The notes under the pieces: model-generated
Told to the model about the DNA's origin: nothing
Database searches by the model: none
What the model saw: the letters and a program-made list of their open reading frames with translations, nothing else
Shown: piece by piece, positions 6,576-11,721 of the stretch
Layout of the letters: each line of letters begins with the position of its first letter
Position numbering within the stretch: the first letter of the stretch is position 1
Program-made: the position numbers and the translations under genes
Source of the DNA: Flavobacteriales bacterium
GTDB taxonomy: Bacteria; Bacteroidota; Bacteroidia; Flavobacteriales; JADGDT01
Assembly (NCBI GenBank): GCA_023145275.1
Contig: JAGLEB010000111.1
Span: 1-11,721 of the forward strand
Direction: 5' to 3'
DNA length: 11,721 nucleotides

Positions 6576-9020
6576 TTAATGCTTCAATGTTCTCATTATA
6601 TCTCCAAAAACTCCTGCAGATGTCACTGCAGCTCCAGCTCCAGCACCTTGTATAATCATTGGGTTCTCGGGATATCTTTCTGTGTAAATCAAAACCATAT
6701 TGTCTGTTCCTTTTAAGTTGTAGAATGCATGTTCAGAACTTAAGGATTGTAAGCTCACTTTTGCTTTTCCATTTTCGAAAGAAGCTATTATTTTTAATTT
6801 ATTACCCAAACTCTCTGCCGACTGATAAAGTTTGTTGAAAAACTTTTCTTCTTTTGCTAAAGAAATAATAAATTCGTCAACCCCCATAGGTGCTAAGCAA
6901 CTATCTGGCATGAAGCTTTCACTAATCACTTGTTCAGGTTCTAGATCAAATCCAGCTTCTCTAGCTAAGATTAATATCTTTCGAGCTACATCCTTTCCGC
7001 TCAAATCTATTCGAGGGTCTGGCTCTGTATATCCTTCTTTTTTTGCCTGTTTTACTATCTCCGAAAACGAATCAACTCCTTTATAATTGTCGAATATAAA
7101 GCTTAAACTGCCAGAAAGGACACCTTCCATTTTTGTTACTCTATCGCCACTACTTACCAAGTTAGAAATAGTGTCAATAATTGGTAAGCCAGCTCCAACA
7201 TTTGCTTCGTACAAGTAGCTAACACTATTTTCCCGAGCTAATGCTTTTAATGTTTTGTAATTTTCGAGGCTAGATGATGCAGCAATTTTATTTGAACATG
7301 CTACTGATATTTTCGATTCGAGAAATGAAGAATAATAATTAGAAATTTCTTCGTGGGCAGTATTGTCAACAAATACAGCATTCCTTAGATTTAGTTCTGT
7401 AGATAGTTTATGAAATTGCTTTATGTCTGAAATGTTATTGCTTTTGCTCAGTTCTTCTTTCCAAGTATCTAAATCTATGCCTTCTTGCTTTATTAAAAAG
7501 TTTCTAGAGTTAATCATGCCCACAACAACCATCTCTATATTATGATGATCTTTTAAATGTTGCTTTTGATTTTTTATTTGATCAATCAACGAACCTCCAA
7601 CATTTCCAATACCTGCGAGGAAAAGGTGAATCTTTTTATAGTCGGATAAGAAAAATTCTTCGTGAAGAACGTTCATAGCTTTTTTGAGGTTGTGTTTTGT
7701 AACAACCATAGAAATATTTTTTTCTGATGATCCTTGAGCTATTGCTCTAATGTTAATGCCATTGTGACCCATAGCACTAAATGCTCTTCCACTTAGTCCG
7801 CTTCTGTGTTTCATGTTCTCACCAACAAGAGCTATTATAGCTAAGTCGTCTTGTATAATCAGATTTTTTATTTTCCCAGAAGACAATTCAGAACTGAACT
7901 CATTCTCAAGAGCTTCTATAGCGTTAATTTGATCTTCGTTCTTTATTGCAATTGTGATAGAATGCTCGGACGAGGCCTGAGTAATAAGGATAATGTTTAC
8001 ATTTTTATTAGATAAGCTTTGGAAAACTCTGCTCGCATATCCTGGTATAGCAACCATTCCTGCCCCCGAAATATCAATCACTGATATTCCTTTTATTGCA
8101 GATAAACCTGTAATGTCAGTTTTGCGCGGAGCATCTTTCACAATTTTTGTACCTGGGTTCTTTGGGTTGAAAGTATTCTTTACAACCATCGGTATATTTT
8201 CTCTTAGAGCAGGTTGTATTGACGGTGGATAGATAACTTTTGCGCCAAAATGCGAAAGTTCCATCGCCTCATCAAACGAAACACTCTCGAGCGATGATGC
8301 TTGTCTTACCATTGACGGGTCGGCAGTTAGCATACCATCAACATCAGTCCAAATTTCTAAAACACTAGCTTTTAAATGTGCTGCCACAATCGACGCAGTA
8401 TAGTCCGATCCTCCTCGGCCGAGTGTAGTTAGTTGGTTCTTATTGTTTTTAGCAATAAAACCTGGCATAACAGCTAAGGCGTAATCTTTTGAGCTAATTT
8501 CTAATAAATTTTCTTTTGTTCTTTCTTCGTTTAGTTGAGCATTGATAAATTTGCCATTTGCTACAATAATCTCTGAAGAATCCCAATATGAAGAAAAGTT
8601 GCTATCACTATTTAGGAAATGAAATAAGATTCGAGATGAAAACTTTTCACCAAAACTAAGTACTAAAGCTGTAGATTTCTCAGTTAGCTCCTCTACTAAG
8701 AATATCCCCTTTAGTATATCTTCTAACTTATTCAGTCGAGTTTTAAATTCAGCAATTACACCACTTTGTTTCTCAATTGGTATAAGTTCTCTTATTATGT
8801 CTATGTGCTTTTTTTCGAGCAATAATATGTCGTCAAAATAGCTGTTATTTCCATTGCTAGCTTTGTCAGCAGCTTCTTGAAGTAGATTCGTCATTTGAGA
8901 AATTGCAGATACTACCACAATTGTTTTTTCTTCTTTAGCTGAATCTAATGAAATGTTTTTAACTTTTCTAAAGGAATCAGCTGTCCCTACTGATGTGCCT
9001 CCAAATTTTAATACCTTCAT
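6576..9020 (-). CDS. thrA: Bifunctional aspartate kinase / homoserine dehydrogenase
   Basis: One 814-residue chain carries the first and third steps from aspartate to homoserine. The aspartokinase half has KFGGTSVG (5-12), SFGEKFSSR (122-130) and TLGRGGSDYTA (199-209), followed by TDVDGMLTADP (225-235). Two ACT-type segments occupy about 310-460, with VNIILITQASSEHSI and INIRAIAQGSSEKNI; in this family they bind the threonine effector. The homoserine dehydrogenase half begins near 464 with the Rossmann loop GIGNVGG (470-476). It continues through EGVLSGSLSFIF (632-643) and DPRIDLSGKDVARK (668-681), where Asp672 and Lys676 match the catalytic pair of known homoserine dehydrogenases. The C-terminal QGAGAGAAVTSAGVFGD (791-807) completes it. 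It is the first structural gene of the operon, 137 bases after the end of a Thr/Ile-rich leader ORF. Confidence 0.98.
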   Translation of the reverse strand: MKVLKFGGTSVGTADSFRKVKNISLDSAKEEKTIVVVSAISQMTNLLQEAADKASNGNNSYFDDILLLEKKHIDIIRELIPIEKQSGVIAEFKTRLNKLEDILKGIFLVEELTEKSTALVLSFGEKFSSRILFHFLNSDSNFSSYWDSSEIIVANGKFINAQLNEERTKENLLEISSKDYALAVMPGFIAKNNKNQLTTLGRGGSDYTASIVAAHLKASVLEIWTDVDGMLTADPSMVRQASSLESVSFDEAMELSHFGAKVIYPPSIQPALRENIPMVVKNTFNPKNPGTKIVKDAPRKTDITGLSAIKGISVIDISGAGMVAIPGYASRVFQSLSNKNVNIILITQASSEHSITIAIKNEDQINAIEALENEFSSELSSGKIKNLIIQDDLAIIALVGENMKHRSGLSGRAFSAMGHNGINIRAIAQGSSEKNISMVVTKHNLKKAMNVLHEEFFLSDYKKIHLFLAGIGNVGGSLIDQIKNQKQHLKDHHNIEMVVVGMINSRNFLIKQEGIDLDTWKEELSKSNNISDIKQFHKLSTELNLRNAVFVDNTAHEEISNYYSSFLESKISVACSNKIAASSSLENYKTLKALARENSVSYLYEANVGAGLPIIDTISNLVSSGDRVTKMEGVLSGSLSFIFDNYKGVDSFSEIVKQAKKEGYTEPDPRIDLSGKDVARKILILAREAGFDLEPEQVISESFMPDSCLAPMGVDEFIISLAKEEKFFNKLYQSAESLGNKLKIIASFENGKAKVSLQSLSSEHAFYNLKGTDNMVLIYTERYPENPMIIQGAGAGAAVTSAGVFGDIMRTLKH

Positions 9021-9157
9021 GATATAATCTTTTTCTCAATGTGTATAGCTTAATTGTCTTTCGCTATAAAACTCTGGGATATATTTTTTATGTTATTTTT
9101 GTTGGATGTGATTTTAAACAAAACTTTGTCTATTCACAGCTGTGGCGATATGTAAAA

Positions 9158-9268
9158 TTATAACCCGCTAGGGGTAATTATACGAATAGTAGAACGTGTA
9201 GTTGCTCCCTCAAAAGGATTGAAGGTATGAAGTGCTATATTTGCGAAAAATGACATATTGGCTTTCAT
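9158..9268 (-). CDS. Putative Thr/Ile-rich leader peptide of the thr operon
   Basis: This 36-codon ORF starts with ATG at 9266-9268, with a second in-frame ATG at codon 5, and stops with TAA at 9158-9160, upstream of thrA on the same strand. Residues 23-32 read TTRSTIRIIT: four Thr and three Ile in ten codons, just before a short PSGL tail. Control of thrABC by stalling at Thr and Ile codons of a leader peptide is well known from the enterobacterial thrL, and Thr and Ile are the two end products relevant here. The peptide shares no clear sequence with thrL beyond this bias. The ORF lies well placed between promoter region and thrA. What is seen is the ORF and its composition; translation and regulatory function are inferred. 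Confidence 0.65.
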   Translation of the reverse strand: MKANMSFFANIALHTFNPFEGATTRSTIRIITPSGL

Positions 9269-9325
9269 GTTGTTCTGTTTTCGTTGCAATATTATGTTAA
9301 TTATTAATCATATCAAAGTAAAATC

Positions 9326-9340
9326 ATTTCAAATTGAAAT
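9326..9340. repeat. Palindrome ATTTCAAATTGAAAT
   Basis: Seven-base arms are perfectly complementary around a central A. The site lies 58 bases upstream of the thr leader ORF and just upstream of the possible -7 box at 9314-9321. A repressor or activator operator is possible, but AT-rich palindromes of this size also arise by chance. Confidence 0.35.
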
Positions 9341-9370
9341 TTCGCATATTGCATTATGTCTGATTATAAC

Positions 9371-9387
9371 TAAAAAGAATAAATTCT
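9371..9387 (-). terminator. Weak intrinsic terminator after the TrmO-like gene
   Basis: On the minus strand AGAAT-TT-ATTCT is followed by TTTTTA (9371-9375). The loop is formally two bases, so the outer pairs must carry the hairpin. A second inverted repeat, TGTTTAC-TT-GTAAACA on the plus strand (9393-9408), contains the stop codon of the TrmO-like gene and lies directly before it. Together they plausibly end the upstream unit. Confidence 0.4.
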
Positions 9388-9395
9388 AAATATGT

Positions 9396-9956
9396 TTACT
9401 TGTAAACAGCTTTATCTTTTTCTACCATTATTTCGTCGTGATGTCCCATTTCTCTCTCCATATCGATGTTTATTTTACTTTCTATGAAATCTATAGAAGG
9501 GAGGTAGGGCTTTAAGTCTAGAACAGGAGTGTTGTTGAACGCATCTATACCACTAACAAATAAGGTGTCGTGATCAATTCTGTTTAGTCTTGTCAGTGCC
9601 ATCCCTATAGAGTTTGGCCTACGTGGTGACCGAGTAGCAAAAGTCCCAAAATAATGCTCAGTACCGGGTGGATTTACAAAGGGATCCCAATCTTCTACGA
9701 GGTTCATATGATAGATAACCCAGATATATTCAAATTTATCTAAATCAAGAAGTGCCTCGCCATAGCCTTCTGAAATCACAATTTTGCCTTGCGATTGTGA
9801 TGAAAGTATTCCTTGACGAGGTACATCTTTGTTTATATTAAAATCGGTTTTAAAATAACCTATAGGCTTATAAATTATATCGTTAGTGTTATTTTCTTGT
9901 ACACAAGAGTTTAGCAATAAAAAAATTAAGCCGCCTAAAAAACTACTCTTTAACAT
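9396..9956 (-). CDS. TrmO/TsaA-like protein with a lipoprotein signal peptide
   Basis: Residues from about 28 to 155 show the TrmO (TsaA, YaeB) fold. KPIGYFKT (30-37) is the usual first strand, FEYIWVIYHMNL (75-86) follows, then the signature RSPRRPNSIG (109-118), and DAFNNTPVLDLKPYLPSID (138-155(ish)). TrmO methylates N6-threonylcarbamoyladenosine 37 in tRNA using S-adenosylmethionine in the cytoplasm. The N-terminus does not fit that role: Lys3, a hydrophobic run (6-15) and the lipobox LNSC (15-18) form a type II signal peptide, followed by a polar linker QENNTND. No ATG lies between residue 1 and residue 84, so a later ATG start cannot give a complete soluble domain; TTG at codon 14 is the only near alternative. 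The gene overlaps the upstream dehydrogenase gene by 14 bases and is probably co-translated with it. The fold is secure, but function and location are uncertain. Confidence 0.8.
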   Translation of the reverse strand: MLKSSFLGGLIFLLLNSCVQENNTNDIIYKPIGYFKTDFNINKDVPRQGILSSQSQGKIVISEGYGEALLDLDKFEYIWVIYHMNLVEDWDPFVNPPGTEHYFGTFATRSPRRPNSIGMALTRLNRIDHDTLFVSGIDAFNNTPVLDLKPYLPSIDFIESKINIDMEREMGHHDEIMVEKDKAVYK

Positions 9957-11145
9957 CTATAAAATCCTGAAGGTAGTTGTACTTCTCAGTTAAGTGTCCA
10001 TCCTTTGTCATTAATGATCCGTGCAGAATTCCCTCCTCATCATTGTTGAAAAATGCGGGTAATACATTTTTTATAAACATATCTCCAAAGTTTTCGGATG
10101 CATCTTTAGCCAATTCACAAGGTAAATTATCAACAGCCATAACTGCAATAGCATTGTCGTCCATGCATTCTACTTCTCCTAGATCAGGATGATATCCATA
10201 ATTAGGATCTTCTATCGTAGAAGGTCTTATAGTAGAAGGTATAGAACCCTCAATGTCGCAAGTAATATCTGCAATAACTGAAATTTTAAAATCTTCAGAT
10301 TTCATATCTTCAACTTCCCAAAGTTGAGGAGCGTTTTGATCCCAGTAGTGCCCTGATATTATCATATCTGTTAGTCTTGTATACGGCAGAAATGAAGACT
10401 TGTAGTCTTGTGGGTTTCGGAAATAATCATTCTGAACAAATGCTCTCCCATCTTTCGCTTGCGCATAATCCTCACAGCCGAGATTTACAAAAACTGGAAA
10501 ATCAAACTCTTCATTTAAGTATTCTTCTTTAGATACTTCACGAATATTAGCATCTTCGAGAATCTCTCTTGATCCAGCTGAAACATGACCTTTTCCAGTA
10601 AGAACAATCTTGATGTTTGGGAGATCTATTTCGCTAAGTATTTTTTCAACATCCGATTTCCTATCAAGACTTATAGCTTTTGGGAGATCAAATAACCTGA
10701 ATTTACTTCCTAAAGTTTTTATACCATTGTAAGCCCCAACAATTCCAGCCCATTTTCCGAAGAAAACTACTCTTAAGTCCGAAGCGTTTTTAAGTAATTC
10801 GTGATCGTGAAAAGCAACGTTTTTATTGATGATTGCCTTAAGTAATGGTCTGTTGTATTCTTGCTCTTTATAAGTATGCGAGAAAAAGAAATATTCCTTA
10901 TTTGGAATGAGCGAATCAATAGGTACTTCTTTCACCCCAATTAAAATATCGCAATCAGAAATATCTTCTTTAACGGTAAGCCCAACTTTTTTATATTCGC
11001 TATCGTTAAAACATCTTATGCTACTAGATTGAATAGTAATTTCAATTTCAGGATATTTTTCAATGATCTTTATGCATTGTTTTGGAGAGAATACTACTCT
11101 CCAATCTTCAGGTGTCTTTTCTTCTCTGATTATACCTAATTTCAT
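9943..11145 (-). CDS. Saccharopine dehydrogenase / lysine-ketoglutarate reductase-like oxidoreductase
   Basis: This 400-residue protein has the two-domain AlaDH/PNT plan. The N-terminal domain begins LGIIREEKTPEDWRVVFSP. It has IGVKEVP with Lys72 and FFSHTYKEQ with His90, which align by eye with the catalytic Lys and His of yeast saccharopine dehydrogenase Lys1 (GLKEMP, AHCYKDQ). The Rossmann loop is GKGHVSAG (184-191). The C-terminal ADITCDIEGSIPSTIRPSTI (292-311) and VDNLPCELAKDASENFG (338-354) resemble the lysine-ketoglutarate reductase part of bifunctional plant and animal enzymes. The likely reaction is NAD(P)-dependent interconversion of saccharopine with lysine and 2-oxoglutarate, or with glutamate and aminoadipate semialdehyde; the direction cannot be told. 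No saccharopine partner gene or lysine riboswitch is visible. Its neighbour downstream is the TrmO-like gene. Confidence 0.75.
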   Translation of the reverse strand: MKLGIIREEKTPEDWRVVFSPKQCIKIIEKYPEIEITIQSSSIRCFNDSEYKKVGLTVKEDISDCDILIGVKEVPIDSLIPNKEYFFFSHTYKEQEYNRPLLKAIINKNVAFHDHELLKNASDLRVVFFGKWAGIVGAYNGIKTLGSKFRLFDLPKAISLDRKSDVEKILSEIDLPNIKIVLTGKGHVSAGSREILEDANIREVSKEEYLNEEFDFPVFVNLGCEDYAQAKDGRAFVQNDYFRNPQDYKSSFLPYTRLTDMIISGHYWDQNAPQLWEVEDMKSEDFKISVIADITCDIEGSIPSTIRPSTIEDPNYGYHPDLGEVECMDDNAIAVMAVDNLPCELAKDASENFGDMFIKNVLPAFFNNDEEGILHGSLMTKDGHLTEKYNYLQDFIDVKE

Positions 11146-11283
11146 GAAATATTATTTTGAACCTTTATATGAAAGAATTGCAGTGAGTTCTTTTTTTGAG
11201 GGATGTTAGTAAATATTTTTATTGGGGATAAAATTAGTGAAAATTAAAAGGATTTCGAGTAGAAATGAACAAAAGTGATAAAG

Positions 11284-11316
11284 TTAGGTTAAATTAAAAG
11301 ATTATCCTTATTTTTG
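11284..11316 (+). promoter_or_regulatory. Candidate promoter of ssrA
   Basis: TATTTTTG (11309-11316) matches the Bacteroidota -7 consensus TAnnTTTG at every defined position. TTAG (11284-11287), similar to the -33 TTTG box, lies 21 bases upstream. Transcription would start near 11322, leaving a leader of about 10 bases to be removed by RNase P before the mature 5' end at 11332. Confidence 0.6.
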
Positions 11317-11331
11317 CCGTCCTTACAAAAA

Positions 11332-11721
11332 GGGGATGACCGGTTTTGACAGCGAGGTCAGACGAAATGTAAGCATGTCGAGCGTTGATTTGTAGCTCGT
11401 AAATATCATGGATCATTTTTTTAATTGGCGAAAACAATTACGCTCTTGCTGCTTAATCTTACCTGATGGTGGATTACAGCCTACGTCCTAACAAGGTTAG
11501 GAGGCGGGACACTTCTCAAAAGGCTTATCTAACGTCGTTTGAATTTGGAGTGCTGAAATGTTAGAATAAGACTGAGGGAGCTTTGACCGAAGTACTAAAA
11601 TCTAAAGAAGCTAAGTTTTAATTGGGGTGTTTATGCTCAGGTTAAGATCGAAAACCAATCATAAACTAAGCATGTAGAAAGTATTGAGTATGCTTGTTTG
11701 GACCAGGGTTCGACTCCCTGC
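11332..11721 (+). ncRNA. ssrA: Transfer-messenger RNA (tmRNA), cut at its 3' end
   Basis: tmRNA rescues stalled ribosomes by acting as tRNA-Ala and then as a short mRNA for a degradation tag. The 5' end GGGGATGACCGGTTTTGAC is the tRNA-like half. The 3' end CAGGGTTCGACTCCCTG is the T-arm, and the window stops one base later, so about 11 bases of acceptor strand and CCA are missing. The pseudoknot stem CGAGC/GCTCG precedes the tag frame, as expected for PK1. The tag frame at 11427-11456 reads GENNYALAA and a TAA stop. A hairpin CCTAAC-AAG-GTTAGG (11487-11501) lies downstream of the tag, and AAGCAT near 11668 can pair with ATGCTT near 11691. The mature length would be close to 400 bases. It is the only plus-strand gene, divergent from the dehydrogenase gene across about 186 bases. 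Confidence 0.97.
11427..11456 (+). other. tmRNA tag-peptide reading frame (GENNYALAA)
   Basis: The codons GGC GAA AAC AAT TAC GCT CTT GCT GCT TAA encode GENNYALAA and a stop. A Gly-Glu start and the hydrophobic ALAA end are typical of Bacteroidota tags, and the ending is what ClpXP-type proteases recognise. This is one of the best taxonomic markers in the window. Confidence 0.93.

Larger units (their letters stand above)
9021..9395 (-). promoter_or_regulatory. Leader and control region of the thr operon
   Basis: This 375-base stretch between the TrmO-like gene and thrA holds no large ORF. From right to left it contains a candidate terminator (9371-9387), a 15-base palindrome (9326-9340), a possible -7 box (TTACTTTG on the minus strand, 9314-9321, with no clear -33 partner), and the 36-codon leader ORF (9158-9268). 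A 137-base untranslated segment then reaches thrA. In that last segment, 9130-9138 can pair with the leader's control codons (9181-9189), and CACAGCTGTG (9135-9144) is self-complementary. No GC-rich hairpin followed by a T-run was found, so the switching mechanism is unresolved. Confidence 0.55.

Noticed and set aside
9116..9130. ACAAAGTTTTGT (minus strand) as the thr attenuator terminator
   Set aside because: Only about four A-T-rich pairs can form and no proper T-run follows; too weak to call.
9021..9395. Metabolite riboswitch (for example lysine class) in the thr control region
   Set aside because: No conserved riboswitch core was recognised, and the Thr/Ile-rich ORF explains the region better.
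11241..11300. Direct repeat AAATTAAAAG at 11241-11250 and 11291-11300
   Set aside because: Ten AT-rich bases, 50 bases apart, are expected by chance in this composition and match no known element.
11146..11331. Promoter for the dehydrogenase gene in the gap divergent to ssrA
   Set aside because: A promoter must exist, but no minus-strand match to TAnnTTTG with a suitable -33 box was found, so none is annotated.
1..11721. Mobile element, CRISPR array, phage or defence genes
   Set aside because: No transposase, integrase, regularly spaced repeat or terminal inverted repeat with target duplication is visible. ssrA genes can serve as integration sites, but their 3' end lies outside the window.

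Overview
The window is AT-rich DNA that fits a member of the Bacteroidota, most likely a flavobacterium. The evidence is the tmRNA tag GENNYALAA, the lack of Shine-Dalgarno sequences before any gene, promoter candidates of the TAnnTTTG type, and the typical flavobacterial form of the leucine-operon synthase. Genus cannot be read from this sequence.

Every protein gene is on the minus strand, so the window is read from right to left. At the far right, and alone on the plus strand, is ssrA (tmRNA), which is cut by the window edge just before its CCA end. Divergent from it is a two-gene unit: a saccharopine/lysine-ketoglutarate reductase-like dehydrogenase, and a TrmO/TsaA-fold protein that overlaps it by 14 bases and starts with a lipoprotein signal peptide. 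A 375-base gap follows. It holds a 36-codon ORF rich in Thr and Ile codons, which looks like a leader peptide controlling the threonine operon. Next is thrA-thrB-thrC (bifunctional aspartokinase/homoserine dehydrogenase, homoserine kinase, threonine synthase), closed by an intrinsic terminator. The leucine operon leuC-leuD-leuA-type-leuB comes last, and its final gene runs off the left edge.

Together the genes make threonine from aspartate and carry out the 2-oxoacid chain elongation that yields leucine. If the LeuA-type enzyme is really a citramalate synthase, the same LeuCDB set could also feed isoleucine synthesis from pyruvate. The protein content is core metabolism. The less ordinary material is in the gaps: the thr leader ORF, two long intercistronic stem-loops (one after leuC, one after thrA), a repeated GCTATTGG-like element just before three leu genes, and the signal peptide on the TrmO-like protein. 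No mobile element, CRISPR array, phage gene or defence system is visible.
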